Shown here one piece after another: positions 26,189 to 39,339 of a stretch of DNA of 64,000 nt. The stretch is from Vespa crabro. Taxonomy: Eukaryota; Arthropoda; Insecta; Hymenoptera; Vespidae. The position numbers were made by a program, and so were the translations under genes. The notes under the pieces were generated by a model. It was not told where the DNA came from, searched no databases, and was given only the letters and a program-made list of their open reading frames with translations. Numbering within the stretch: position 1 is the first letter of the stretch; each line of letters opens with the position of its first letter. Location of the stretch: the NCBI RefSeq assembly GCF_910589235.1, contig NC_060955.1, positions 14,404,837 to 14,468,836 of the forward strand, read 5' to 3'.

Positions 26189-29100
26189 TATAAGAAAAGA
26201 TATAACGTAACAAAAGAAAATACGAAACGTCCGGCACTCAAGGATTTCATTGAAAATTCAAGACAAACGGAAATCACTTCGAGTTCTTGCAGCAGAAATA
26301 ATAATGCAAGCAACTCGCATCCTGCAATGATCGCGCAATCATCTAGCTGTTTTAAATTCTAGCTTTAGGAAGTCGTCGCAGTGAAACGTTCTGTTAATGC
26401 GTGCCAAGTTGTCAAACATAGGAATAAACTTAGGTGACGAAAATTTCACTTTAGTCAAGAAGGTTGTGACTGTATTCTTTACTCTAAATAGCACGTAAGT
26501 ACCTAGTATAACGAAGAATATTTAGAATATTTAGGTGGAATACAAAAAAAGATGTTAAAAATTTGAATAGAAATAACATCGTGAGCGTAATATGTGAGAA
26601 AAGTAGAATCAATTGCTTGACAAGGTCATACGATAAAACCGCGGACGAGATGAACGGCAAGTCTACCATGACTCGTATCAGGCGGACAGGTGACATTCCT
26701 GTGGGACGATACGAAAAAACGGTTTTATCCTTGAGTCGTTGTACGCACAATCGGTTGCTCGACCGTCTCGCGTTAATCTCGCATAATTGTGCGTCGCTCT
26801 CACGTAACGGTTCGCGACTATACGATTAACACATGTTTATTAAGTATACGTTACGTCGGCGACCAAGTTGCTCAACAGAAAAAAGATATGAAAAGAATGC
26901 GAATCGTATTTCTTTTTAAAATCATACGTATAGATTTCATAGGTCCTCAACTACGTTTCAGCCGACGCAGGGTTATAGTGAAGTACGTGCAATTACAGTC
27001 AACAGACGTGATCAGAGTAAATAAGCTTATGTGGGCCAGTAGAGTGGACATAACGAGCTACAATCGCGTGGAAAGGGTAAAAGTTATTCTGGTGTAAATA
27101 TCAGGTCACCGCTATTTCTACCGTTATATTCGGCAAGGATTATCATACAATACGATATTCTAATGCACTATAGTTTTTGTAATTGTGCGATGATATGATC
27201 ATCTTTATGACTGTACTTTGCTCGCATATGTCCAGAAGGAGTATAACGTAACGAAGTGAATGTACAACAAAAAGAGCGTTTAACCAGTAGGCAAAATATG
27301 TGAGAAATTTCTTGAAATAATAATCGGTTAGAATAATAATCGAAACTAACAATACAATCGCAAACATTAACTCGTCGTTCACAAAAGCATTCATTTACAC
27401 ATACACATCACTTTACTTTCGTATAGAAAAAAAGTGATTTCTGTGGGATAGGAATAATATTTAAAGATTCAGTTTACGTTTATTTTTCACAATAAACCGA
27501 ATTCCGATGAAAGATAAAAAACAAAATAAAAACAAAAAAGTAAGGAGTTAATTCGCAATGACGCTACGACAAGATTACGAATACATCTTACCTTGCTTTT
27601 CTAAAAGATTCACTCCGTGTTCATGTGTTGATAGAGCAAGAAAATGCGCATCAGCTATTTTTATACGGATGAAATCTCTTCGGAGAGAATTGGCTGATAT
27701 CATAACATAGATTTTCTAATACATTATTATCTATTATCGCAATTTTTAATCAACAATTGTCAAGTTCCATGCTTAAGATTAAATCAATGCCAAATATTAT
27801 TTATCGGTCAATATTGAAAATCGAATCGTTTTTAGAATTAATTATCGTTATAAAATAAATATTTCATTTCAATGGAATCGATCTTCGATGTAATCTAAAA
27901 AAATCATTCTCTCGTTCGCGATCATATGAGCTCCTCGTTAAACCTTTTACAATTTAAAAAGCAAAGAATAAACCAAATTTAAAGAAGTAAATATATCGTG
28001 TTTCGCATTGCGCTAATGAACCATTATATATATATTATATAATATATATATGTATGTATATATATGGGTGAAATACCTAATATATGTATTAGGGTGTCCC
28101 AAAAGTTTCTTTTTCATCACGCTATGAATGGCCTTATCTGGCTCTGTTTGTGCAAATATGCAGGCTGATCTATTAGCCGTCTATGTTATCGGTTTCAGTC
28201 GTCTAGAACACTTTTACAGTACGTTTCGTTTGTGCCACAGTCTCTTTTAAAACGTTCATCCACAGCGTTAAACATGGGTAGAGAAAGGCAACATTTACGG
28301 CATGTTATGCTTCATTGTTTCAAAAAAGGTGATAGTGTAAAGAATACTGTCGAGGAGATTTGTACCATGTACGGGGATGGTGCTATAACTATTACAACCA
28401 TTCGCAATTGGTTTAAAAAACTTAGAGGGGAAATTTTAATCTAGAAGATGAAGACCGTAGCGGCCGCCCAAAAACGACGGATACGGACCTTATCAAAGCG
28501 ATGTTTGATGAAAATCCGCAATATAGTGTGCGCGAGATAGTGAATGCCACTAGGATTCCTAAAACAACAGTGCATAATCACCTAACTAAGATGGAATATG
28601 TTAATCGCTGCGAAGTTTGGGTTCCACACTTACTGACGGAGACCACATATTGCATTAGCGGTAAGAGAAAAGCTCTTACAGTTTGATTGGGATGTTTTAC
28701 CGCATCCTGCATACTCTCCAGATCTCGCTCCATCAGATTATTACTTCTTTCTGTCCTTAAAAAATTCTCTTCGCGATAAGCGCTTTAAAATCATCAGCGA
28801 AATAAAAACGCATCTCCAGGATTATTTCTTGTCCAAAACACAACAATTTTGGAAAGAAGTCATAATAAGGCTTCCTGAGAGATGGAAGAAGGTAATAGAG
28901 CAAAAGGGTCCTTATATAACAAAATAACAGTAAACATTGTGTATTCATTTCATATAAGAAAAAGGAAAGAAACTTATGGGACATCCTAATATATATATAG
29001 ATCTTCCATGTAATATCAGCTTAACTAGATCTTCTACAAAAGACTCAAGCGTTCCATGTATATATTTTTTTTTTAATTTGTTAACTCTTTCGTGAAGAAT

Positions 29101-29731
29101 TTATTACATGAACGTTTAATTATAAATTCGACGAACCATCATATTATTCGAAGAATTCATCTTGTTTTTCCATTCGATAAGAATTTTTGAATAAAAATAA
29201 AGAAAAAAATACAACCATAATCTTTGTCCTTTTTTGTAAAGAAACGAAACAATTAGTCGAAGATTTTAACGAGAAAGAAGAAAGATGTGCAAAGAGAGAT
29301 TACTTTCTTATGGTCGTCGGTTAATTCGTCAGATCCGTACAATTTGAAGAAAAAAGAGAGCAAAGTAGCTTGATAAAGACAAACGAAGTTATACAAAATA
29401 GAGAAAGATGCGAAATGAAATAAAATAAAATAATGTAAATTGAATATAAATATGATTAATCGAATACCGAATAGATATAAGCGAATATCGACGATAGAAA
29501 TAAATGAGAGAAACCACTATCACTGTTGTGAGAGTAACAAGTACATATAGTACTATAATATAATAATGTAACAAGAACAATTGGAAAGATATTAAGTTTA
29601 AATCTATTGTAAAACAATACAAATTTGTTTATTTAATAAAAAAATCAAAAAAGAAAAAATGAAAATAACAACGCACCTTGAACAACAAATCCAAGGATAA
29701 GTAGGAGATACGTAAATCCTTTTTCTTCCAT
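16282..29731 (-). CDS. fw: Furrowed: selectin-like receptor (Sushi, F5/8-type, C-type lectin, TM)
   Basis: This is an 899-residue model in eleven exons on the - strand: 29677-29731, 24865-25101, 22653-22865, 20752-20984, 20441-20652, 20131-20348, 19842-20045, 19635-19751, 19286-19567, 18406-18943 and 16282-16672. Phases close to TGA. The order is: signal peptide (residues 1-19); Sushi 1 (19-98); an F5/8-type fucolectin domain (98-246, with RPWWYVNLLEP); a C-type lectin domain (about 250-390, with CYIFYNRQPLIFREALAFC and WSDTPCNARLNFICQ); Sushi 2-4 (395-590, with VEYTCNSGSLLIGPSTRTC and VTYTCEKGYRLIG); a Ser/Thr-rich mucin-like stalk; a TM helix (about 742-767); and a 130-residue tail with NRYYRQAWENLHE and nine histidines in a row. 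In Drosophila Furrowed is a planar-polarity adhesion molecule. This model has fewer Sushi repeats than I recall for the fly. The acceptor at 20348 has a competing AG three bases away. Confidence 0.88.
16673..18405 (-). other. Last intron of furrowed
   Basis: This 1.7-kb intron is mostly AT-rich, with a pyrimidine-rich tract at 17320-17440 (+ strand sense) and a sharply GC-rich block at about 17500-17760 that is treated as a candidate alternative exon. Confidence 0.6.
17461..17716 (-). CDS. Candidate alternative 3'-terminal exon (second cytoplasmic tail) of furrowed
   Basis: On the - strand a GGTTAG acceptor precedes 17716, and the frame then stays open for 84 codons to TGA at 17461-17463. 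The furrowed TM exon (18406-18943) ends in phase 2 (AG), and AG plus the first base C gives serine and continues exactly in this frame. A second acceptor, at CGCCGCAG, keeps the same phase. The block is strikingly GC-rich in an AT-rich intron. The peptide begins basic and glycine-rich and ends with YSFTISAAHRAGYFSNPSI. I know of no homologue. It could instead be a CpG-rich regulatory island with frames open by composition. Confidence 0.3.
20985..22652 (-). other. Third intron of furrowed
   Basis: This 1.67-kb intron is AT-rich with scattered pyrimidine runs. No exon-like frame with usable splice sites was seen between the two halves of the F5/8-type domain. Confidence 0.6.
22866..24864 (-). 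other. Second intron of furrowed
   Basis: This 2.0-kb intron separates Sushi 1 from the F5/8-type domain. Open frames are short and lack family features. Nothing structured was recognised. Confidence 0.6.
25791..25860. ncRNA. Candidate microRNA precursor hairpin in furrowed intron 1
   Basis: A 70-base imperfect inverted repeat can fold with arms 25791-25817 and 25835-25860 and a 17-base loop. From the loop outward there are 11 perfect pairs (GCATCGAAGTC against GACTTCGATGC), then a short internal loop with one G-T wobble and one G-C pair, then 6 pairs (GCCTCA against TGAGGC), a 2x1 bulge, and 4 pairs (GACG/CGTC). Arm length, mismatches and loop size match animal pre-miRNAs. I do not recognise the arm as a named insect miRNA. 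Strand is undecided; the host gene runs on the - strand. Confidence 0.35.
26138..26187. repeat. (TA)n microsatellite
   Basis: About 24 TA units within furrowed intron 1. Confidence 0.95.
28089..28989 (+). mobile_element. Internally deleted mariner transposon
   Basis: A 901-base element is bounded by terminal inverted repeats of about 21 bases. The left end begins TTAGGGTGTCCCAAAAGTTT and the right end ends AAACTTATGGGACATCCTAA, and TA dinucleotides flank both ends as expected for mariner insertion. It is shorter than a typical full-length mariner of about 1.3 kb. It lies in furrowed intron 1, antisense to that gene. Confidence 0.92.
28274..28927 (+). pseudogene. Broken mariner transposase
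   Basis: The frame starts at ATG 28274 with the mariner N-terminal helix-turn-helix (TIRNWFKK). A frameshift near 28420-28440 puts a TAG in frame; the second helix-turn-helix region (KTTVHNHL) and the conserved CEVWVPHLLTE follow in another frame. A large deletion after this removes the part that should carry the first two catalytic aspartates. The C-terminal HPAYSPDLAPSDYYFF motif with the third aspartate remains, and the frame ends at 28925-28927. It cannot encode an active enzyme. Confidence 0.92.
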
Positions 29732-32700
29732 TTCTTCTTTCCAACCTTCGAGCTCAAACACCTTGACGAATTAATAGTCTTTTTTTGAGATAAGGAAATT
29801 TTCGAAAAAATGATAGATACACTTTGTGTTGGTACTTGCGATACTTCACCGAATACACCTTTGAGTCTAACTCGTCATCTTGTACGCGTTTGCTCTTAGA
29901 TTTGTCCTTCGATACTCCACACGAATTTTTTAAATGAAAGACAATGATGGAAATAAAAGTAGAAAGAAAAGGAAATATAGAATTATTAAAAAATGTTAAC
30001 TGGGTTGATAGAACCGTACGATATTTTTTCTTTTCTTTCTATTTTGTTCTCTTTCCTTCTGAGAAACTTTCGTTGATTTTCTATGACACAAAGTAGGTCT
30101 TTACGAGCGATAGACTGCGATCTCTTCCAAAGACTGAGCTGCTCGTTCAGTCCGCACTGTAGCAGGAAGTCGTCCAGTGTTCCACTCCCTCCCCACTCAT
30201 CCCACCACCACCACCTGTTGCTGGTGTTGCTTCTGCTTTTCTTTACCATCACCTTGAAGCGAATAACGAATTGTGTGCTGGTTGCTACCAAAAACGAGAG
30301 ATTGCCTTATACAATCGACTGACTGAATATTTCTTCTCTTCTACTTGGTCTCACTTCTGAAGGTATTGGGGCCAATCCTTGAACTATCTTTCGGATGACC
30401 AATGATCAGGAAAATGGATGGACATTCGATGACGACGATTACAGTATGATGGATTACCAATCTAGCTAGACAAAAGTCATTTTAGTAACCATCATAAAGT
30501 CTTTTAATTTTTATTGAAAGTTATTGAAAAATATCTGTTTTACAAGATATCATAGTCATAATTTGTTTACCATAAAAAATTCTGTATTTCAAAACCTATT
30601 AATAATATATTTTTATGGTTTATATTCTATTCTTTTTCATAAATATTATTATATTCTTTTTTGTTTTAAAATATAGTAAAATAATACTTCCTTATTTTAT
30701 AATATAAATATGCTTTTTAATATTTTAATTTCATAGAAAAAATTTATGAATTGTCGATGTATGTTCTGCAGGCCTTTACGTAGGCCTACAGAATGCTGTT
30801 GGTAACCGTTGGTGTTTTTCTTGTAATATTTTATTGAATAATTCATTTCCTGCAAAATGTGTCATATTTTACCTGCTGAAATATCCTATAAATGAAAATA
30901 TTTCAATTTTTATCAAACGCGATTTGGTTACTTCGTACGGGACATGAAAGTATGGCCGATGCATTCGCCACTTGATACCTTACTTTCTTTAACCACTCAT
31001 ATCTACGGATTGGGATTACGATATCTTATATCGAGATGTATACGTCAAACATATTACATTTTTTAAAAGAATTTGCAGCTGAAGTCAGTAACGATTTAGA
31101 AATAGATGAATTTTCTGATGCTCCGGATAGCACTTACATTATAAATTAATAATTTGTAAGTACATAATTAAAAATATCGTCTTTTGCATAGATATATTAC
31201 TGTATATTATTTATAAACATATATTACTCACATTTAGTTGCATTTTATATTTAATTATATACAGCTTAAAATATATCATTTAATTAACAAAAATAGATTA
31301 ATTTATTAAAAAAATGTTATTATTATTCATATCTAATACGATTCTGAATCAATTGATAAATGTCAAAATCCCCCATTTCAAATTTTGTTCAGCTAGATTA
31401 ATGATGCACTGTACATAGTCGTCTTTGAATATCCGTGCAATGTGTCATTTCCTGTGCTTTTTTATTCCTTTTTAACATCTCAATTTCTGTTACATGACCT
31501 CCATTTTATTCGACGAGCTGTAAATGGTCGATCGTTGATATAATTTTTCTTCACTTTCTTAATCTCCATCCATAAAAGTATAATAAAATTTTTCCGTTTT
31601 ATTTAAACAAGAAAAAAAAGACTTACTTGTTAAAAAATCGCTCAGTTATAGCGCAACTATTCCGTTTAACAATATGTCATAGAAAATATCTGTAGATAGC
31701 GACGAACTTAGGTATTCGTGAATAATAACTTAAATTACGCGGGAAATCACTTGACTACTTAATTATCATTACTTATTTATCAATAATTTGTATTTCGATC
31801 ACATACAATCTTTAAATAGAAAAGTAGTATAACAATCACGTGATTCATAGATACAAAAAAAGATATACCTATGTATAAAAAATAGTAAGACGTTATCAAT
31901 TATTGTATCTACTCAGGTGAACGGAAAAAGAAAGAGTATATCCCGATTTGGTATAAACGGAAATTTGTCGAGACGAAAGTTAGTAGTTTGCGGTAACGTG
32001 CGTCCAAAGAGTTGGAAGTCGAGTCACTTGTTAGCAGCGTCGACTTCCTGACCCACATACCAGGAGCGCCGTACAAATGTAACACACTTTGTACGTTCCT
32101 CCAGCCACAAAGCAGCTGCGAGCCAACCGCAACCTATCGGAATAGGAAGAATGCGTCGTCGCTTTTACGTGCTTTCGAATAATAATTCTGTTGATCTCTG
32201 AAGAAGCATTTTCGAAATGATCGGAGCAACTAAATTATCGTCGGGGTCATCGACCGATGTCATGCGATGTTTAATCTAGTACCGTCGGCGAATCGAATTT
32301 CTCCGTTACACCTTAGTATCGTCTTCGAGCATGGCCATATCGGTGACACTGCCTCTTCCTTCTGCGCATACCAATCGATCCTTTTCGGATTATTATACCG
32401 AGTCGTAATCTATATTCAAAGATACTAAAAAATGAACGCGAAGAATATCAGCCACGTTGAAACGATACATGATATATTTAGCAATCATATACAATCCACA
32501 TAAATATATTTCCGCAAAGGTTTATCGTAGAATCGATAACGATATCTTTAATGTTTATAATTGACACATATTCTATTAGTTGTTTTTTAAACAAATTCTA
32601 GTAATAGATAACCCGCGACCCAAATCGAACATCCTTCGTGTCATCGATTCTCGATGAAAGTTCTCACTGGTAACCTCGTTAAGACATCGTTATCAGCCAT

Positions 32701-33490
32701 ACGACGACCTTCGTTAACAAGAAAAATTCCACGCAAAGTCTCGAACTGTCGCAAAATTTGTTACTTCTGTCGTACTTTTTCGAAGAAGAAGAGAAAGAAA
32801 AGTACTATTTTTCGGATAATTACATGATGCCTCCTAAACCATCTTCTAAATCTATCGCATTCGTTACGTTATTATTTTTCGACCCCCGTTGTTCTCAGCA
32901 ATATCAGCTCATTTTTCGTTTTTCATAATTCCGTTTTTCCCACACTCTCTTTACCCGTAAAACGTTATTATTGAAGATGTCAAATAATGGATTTTTAATA
33001 TTTAAAAATTCAACAACAAATTTTATAAAATAAAACTGCCATTTAAAATTTTGAAATATAAAAAAAAATATGGAACTTCCCTGAAGATCTTGAAAAACAA
33101 TTACAAATCCATCGATAGGATTTACTAATTTGTTTATGTTGAGATTAATTAATCTCTTTTTTTCTTTTTTTCTTCTCAATGCAATCACAACATAAGTAGA
33201 AGAGAGTTGCCGAATGTGTATCCGTTGGCTAAGTCGTTTCTCATTAATTTTTTTCTTATTACTATATATAAATGATGTCTAACAGTAATTATATGAATTA
33301 AATAAATTATATGAATTATATGAATCAAAAATGTATAGAGTACATTTCGCGCGAGCTATAAATATATGGAAAAATCAGTTAATCTCTCGATTAATGTATT
33401 TTGTTAATAATAATTTATCGGTTTTATTTTACATTTTTATATTTTTATAAGAGTAAATTTATTGTAAAGTGTTTGACAATATTTATATTC
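29732..33490. other. 5' region of furrowed and gene-free DNA
   Basis: The furrowed 5' UTR and promoter probably lie in the first part, but I could not place a transcription start. A GC-rich patch at about 31980-32160 carries a 9-base inverted repeat (GGAAGTCGA at 32014-32022 and TCGACTTCC at 32040-32048) and may be regulatory. A small hairpin with GCAGGCC/GGCCTAC arms is at 30764-30795. No coding gene was recognised. Confidence 0.45.
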
Positions 33491-33700
33491 ATCGAGTGTC
33501 TCATTTTCAACGTTATGACTAAATATCTCCGATCCTATTAATTTTATAAACAAATGTTTCAAATAAAAGACACTAAGTTTTAAGGGAGAAATGTAATATT
33601 CATTGCAAGTATTTTATAAAGAACGCCATTGTCAATTGATATTAAATAGTTTGTTGAATCAGAGATATTTGGTCATATCGTTTAAAATGAGAAACCCGGT
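33491..33700. mobile_element. Candidate transposon relic with long terminal inverted repeats
   Basis: The left arm 33491-33533 and the reverse complement of 33655-33700 agree over about 43 bases with roughly six to eight differences. Shared blocks are CTCATTTT, then an ACG.TATGAC core, then AAATATCTC and GAT. Between them lies about 120 bases of non-coding AT-rich DNA. The right end, CCCGGTATATA, and the left flank ATATTCATCG suggest insertion in TA-rich DNA. No transposase frame is present, so it would be a MITE or solo remnant. Confidence 0.6.
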
Positions 33701-36700
33701 ATATATTATAATCATTATACAAATTAAAAATCAATTTTTATTTAAAAAATAAACATTATTTCATCTTAATTTAAAAATTATTTTTTGCTACCCTAGCATG
33801 GAAAAAATAAAATATCATCCTAAAAAATCCGAAATGCATAAAAAGCAAAACCCATAAAGTTTTTAAAGAAATACAATAAAAAATTATTATTATTCTAACA
33901 GTAAATTGTCCCAATTTAATCCATTAATATTAATAAAAAAACATTAATTTAACATTTGCTATGTTAAATATTTTTATTTTTTTGTTGTTTATAAAATATG
34001 TTAACATTATTACAAATATATTATTTAATCGAATTAAATATTTTGGAATATTTTCTTTTTGTTATTAATAATAAATATAGCAGTATATAATCCTTTTTAA
34101 TTCCGTTATTTTTTGTTATTTCCATTCACAAATATGCTATTTTAAAAAAGAATATGATATAAGAAACTAATAGATACGATTTGGATAATGATTACCTTAA
34201 ATCGTTTCTTTTAACACTATGTTATAAAAATAATCATAACAAATTAATTTGTGTTTAAAAAAAAATTAAACATGTATAATAATAAAGTAAACTAATGTAA
34301 AAATGTTTAGCAAAAAAGAAATATAGCATAAAATATCTCCTATGTCATCGTAGCATCGTAATGTATTCAAGTTGAAACCGGCATGTGTATGTAAGTACAT
34401 CGTCTGGTAATAGCTCATAGCGACCCCGATTAAAAAAGCAGCCGTAAAGGCGAACATTAATATGCGGGAACTTCTTAGTGAAAAACTGGGAGCTCATAGA
34501 TTTAAGATAAGATCAAATGTTTGTTCTGAGTTCGCATACACTGATCTTCTCTGCACGGTTTCGAGATGGCACGAAAACCAACTCGCTTTTTCCCTTTATC
34601 TCGATCTCTCAATCACTCGAATAGTATTTATACATAGATATTTCGCTTCTCAGAAACAAAAGAGCGAAAAAGATTTGAGCAATCTTTAAATTTCATAGTG
34701 TGTAATACTCGCGTCGATTATAATCGTTTTTTCTTCAGACTTGGCTATATGCCTCCTACGTGTGTTTTCTGTAACCCATAATTTAAACATCAACAAAATT
34801 CTCGTATACTTAGAAAATTCGCGTATATATAGGAAAATCACGTATATATAAAAAGAATGATTTCCGAACGTGCCTAGGAAAGGGAGTTTTAAAATCAAAC
34901 CTGTGAAAAATTATATTGATCATTACCAGAATGAAGTTTCCAAAAATTTTTGTTTTTTCACGAACTTATCTAATGGAGAAAAAACATACTTATATTAGAT
35001 ACAACCGTATAGTACAGGTAGCAAAGAAACTCGTTCTCGTTATGCGTGTTGAAGTTAATTTTATTTGTTGATCAGTAACCAGAATATTAGGATATTTAAT
35101 CTGAAAAATGAAAAAACAAATAAACTGTGGATTCTTTTCCTTTTTGTAAGAAAATATCATTAAGTCGTCGTTCAAACGTATTGAACGTAGATAAGTCAGG
35201 AATTAACTTTTCAACCTGATTTCGAAATAACTTGAACACAACATGTTCAACATGGTTGAAAAAAGAGAAAGGAACCCTTAAATCATTGTCGCCAAGATCA
35301 AAAACAACGTTAGCTATATCTATCATCAGGATTTACGCATGTATGTAGATTGAACCAAGTGAATAAAAATACGCGCCGTCTTAGAAACCCTTTTAAAATG
35401 TTATAGATTTTAATAGTTTAGTAGTTTTTTAATACGAAGAAAAGGAGACCCATTCCAATGATTGTACTTCATCATAGATATACTCACTTTTCTCTTTTCA
35501 ATTCATATCTATAAAGAGACCTTTTAAGTTTGCCGATGATTACTTACCTAATCTAATTAATATCGTTATTTCATAATGTAAAACCAACTCGTCATTCTGT
35601 CAAAAAAGTGTCTTCTCAAGATAGGAAATCGAGTTTGTCATACATGTTATTTAAGAAAAATAAACATTCCGTTCATTCTGTCATGATGCGAAAAGTATGA
35701 GGGCTCCATTATCACAAGCGCTTTCTCTTGGAATTAGAACAATGAGCGTGTACTCGAATTGATCGTTGGAAATTCTCATTAACTACTTGGCTCGTCGTAC
35801 CGCCATTTCGATCCTACCGGAGCATAAACCATAACGTAAATTGTAAAGGAATCTTTGTCGTTCCAAATCGAAAATTTGTCGATCCTAGTTTTTCGATCCT
35901 AAAAAAAACGAATAGTTGCTCGTTTCTGCGAAAAATGAGGCGACCCGGATACGGTTTTAACTGATCTAACCAACGAGAAAGAAAGAGAAAAAGTAAGATT
36001 TCGAAAACATTTTAAATCGGACTGAATCAGTGAGCGTACAAAACGGGAATACCATGTAAAACGTAAAGGCAAAGACGAAACGAAGACAAAGAAGTGTCAC
36101 ATGAGTCATCCGATGGGATTTGCTTAGCAGCAACATGTTGTATCAGCTTTCTCCGCATTCGAGGAACGCGAAAATGAGATAAAAATCGTAAAGAGACCTT
36201 ATCGATGAGACCTTCTCTATCTCGATCTCGTTCGACCTCTTTCTTAACCGAAACTTCCCACGATCCTACAAGGCCCCAGCAATATAAAATTGTCGCCTTT
36301 TATAATTAGATGGAAATCATTCCTTATATCGATTGATATCACGCATTTTAATCTCACAATCATGCGAGGCCGATGGTTTCGTTTCTCACGTATATTTCAA
36401 ATATTAACGTATATCTATGATAGCTAACTAATTGAAATAGCTATGTTTACTGTTCATTTTAAAATAATGTAAACAATTGTAAGGTACAAAATTAGTAAAG
36501 AATGTATTTAAGATACGATGAAAGAGGCAAATGAAACGAAACGATTATCGGTCTGCAGAATGTAGCACGTCGTGAAAGTTTTCCAAAGTCTCGTAGAGAT
36601 ACTGAAGATGGTTGATGATAGAAAAAAGAAAATGAGAGAAAGAGAGACAGATAGATAAAAGAAAGAGATAAGAATTCTTCACGATTCTGCAAATTCTAAC

Positions 36701-38571
36701 TTTGATGGTTTCTCTGACTCGCGATTAATGATTTTTGGTCTACTACTAGAGTGCTTAAAATAATTATATATAATCACAAATATTATATATCAACAATGCG
36801 GATTTATGCTTGCATAGGCCGTGAAGGCGGTTATCTCATAAGACAGAAGACACTCGCAGGACTATATAAATTTATATTATATAATAAATTTAATTTAATA
36901 TCCGGTGGCCGGTATATGATTTTTATTTCTATATCTCCAATTATAATCGAATTTGAGTAGTATATTTATCATGTTATCATTTACATAAACAGTTAAAATG
37001 AGAAAATATATATTATGTATAATTGATTTATTTTAATGGAATCCCAAAAATTTGTAAAAACTCAGATCTCCTGACGACTAAATCCGGCAGTGCATATCAA
37101 TTCAATCGAATTTATTTACGTTGCTATTAATACCTTATGTTAAAACTAAAAATTTTCATTATTGTGATTCCATTAATAATAGTATAGTCGAAATAAACTA
37201 GAAATGCGGAAATCATTTCTGGATTCGCCTAATTTACCTTCACACGAAGCTTCTCGACGATCTTATGAGCCCCATCGTTCAGATGGTGAAAGCGAAAATG
37301 GAAATTGCATCGATAATGTCTAACGGAATAATTATGAGAAAGAACCTTACAGAATAGTATTTGTCACAACTCGATTGATATAAATCTTTTTTTTTTTCTT
37401 TAATAATCCTTGAATTTCTGAAAACGGAAAACGTACATCTTCCTGTTGTAAAAAAATGATAGAAGAATATAACAAATTTAGGTTATCTTTCGACATAAAA
37501 TCAATTCGACACAAACATCCACTCGTTTTGATTCGATCGGTAAAAAATGACACTTGAATAATGCTTCTATATTTCATAACAGAAATTACTTGCCGAAAAA
37601 ATATCATGCTGGCCATATGAACAAAGAAATGTGGATCATACCGTGTGCGAAACAATGATAATAACGTCTTTATCGACATCTCGTTATTGATACTGTGATC
37701 GCTTGTTAAGCTATAGAAAATACCGATTTACGTATTAATTTTCATATTATCGAGTCATCGTAAGTTTGTACATACTGTAAATTTCTTTTAAAGATTATAT
37801 CTTACTTTATTTAAACGTAACTACCTAATGGATTGGTTGCACTATCATACAATTTTTCCTAATCATTTATTTGCGCCTGAGTTCTTTTTAAAATCGTAAC
37901 TTGCATGGAAGAAACTACACAAGTATACGTGCGTGTGTCATGTGCGTGCATGAAGGAATCAGTCACAATTTGCCATCTAGCGACAATTTTGAAGAAATAC
38001 ACACTACATTATTGGTATTACCTTAAAGACAGATAACAATATTATCGGTATCCGTACTAATTGTCGTTGTGCTTCAATTACAAGTAAATTAAAACTTGTC
38101 AGAAAATATCAAGATGGCAGTACTATACATAAATTTGGAAAGTCGTATTTGGAATTTATCGAAACTTTTCATCCTAATCTGTTCGAATATTAATTATTAG
38201 AGCTGAAAAGACCCTGCCTGACATGTAACAATGTGGTTGGAATCTGTGCCTAACGTCAGGATAGATGATATTACTACAATTGCAAAAAAAATATAAGAAT
38301 TTAAAAAAAAACTGCAATTAATTTGAAACTATATAAATGTTTAAAACCATCGCGATAAGAAACACAATAGTATTCATTTCTGTTTTTTTCTTTTTAATCT
38401 TTTTAATATACACATAATTTTATCACTGTTTATTGTATAATTATAACAAATCCGTAATATAACTGTGTAATACATATGTAAAAGAAAGAAGTATGATAAT
38501 GTAAGATGAACTAAATTTTATGATTCTAATGTCTGTTATTCCATATCATCTATCGTCGAGAAAAGCAACAA

Positions 38572-38609
<38 letters not shown>

Positions 38610-39299
38610 TAACAATAACAATAATATATATATATATATACTGAAAGATTTTATCATTACGAAAAGAAATATAGTCGCTAGATCAACTTCGGAAAAGCGT
38701 AACAAAACCCCGCACGTAACTTTCATAATACTGTAGAAGTGCATTATATTTTGACTAACGTGTTCATCAAAAGTTAAAGCCACTAAAGGGAATATGCGTA
38801 ATTGCTTCAATATATGCTCGTAATAACTAGGAACAATATATGACAAGACTTCATTCGTATTGTTTTCTTTTCATTTTCAATATTAGTATTAATAATAATA
38901 ATAATACAATTAACATTATAAGAATTCCTTACACTAATATACAACTATTTAATCTTACATAAATAAATATAGAACATTGACAGTATGTGTAGATATTCGT
39001 ATATATATTTGGAGATTGTAAAAATTTTCCTTACCTACATTCAATCTGCGCTGCACGCATACTTAACACCTATATAATAAAAACGAAATATTTCGACTTG
39101 ATAATTATTACGCAAGTACATTTAGAACCCGTAAAATACAGCCCTGCGTTAGGATCACACATCTATATATATATATACTTGGAATGTAAACGACTGAAAA
39201 GCACTGAAGTAACTTTGTAGATGTGTGATTAGCATGGCACACGCATGTGTACGGAAGTGTAGGCGTATACTCATCAGGTGCAAATCGTGCATTTTCGTA
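33701..39299. other. Gene-free stretch
   Basis: About 5.6 kb with no recognisable coding frame. Frames here are below about 110 residues, AT-biased and featureless. A compound TAA/TA microsatellite is at 38574-38640. It may be part of the CPT1 upstream region or simply intergenic. Confidence 0.5.
38574..38640. repeat. Compound (TAA)n and (TA)n microsatellite
   Basis: About ten TAA units are followed by ACATAACAATAACAA and then a TA run. Confidence 0.9.
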
Positions 39300-39339
39300 A
39301 CTGTTCGGCACTCGTTCAGCGTTCTTCGGCGCTCGCTCA

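Larger units (their letters stand above)
25102..29676 (-). other. First intron of furrowed
   Basis: This 4.6-kb intron lies between the signal-peptide exon and Sushi 1. It contains a miRNA-like hairpin (25791-25860), a (TA)n run (26138-26187), a TA-rich palindromic stretch at 28021-28066, and a decayed mariner element (28089-28989). Confidence 0.7.

Noticed and set aside
30764..30795. Small hairpin with GCAGGCC and GGCCTAC arms as a possible miRNA
   Set aside because: The stem is only about 14 bases with mismatches and an 8-base loop, too short for a pre-miRNA.
36492..36692. Short hydrophobic frames in the 30-45 kb region as possible secreted peptides
   Set aside because: They have no signal-peptide pattern followed by cysteines or cleavage sites, and no splice context.
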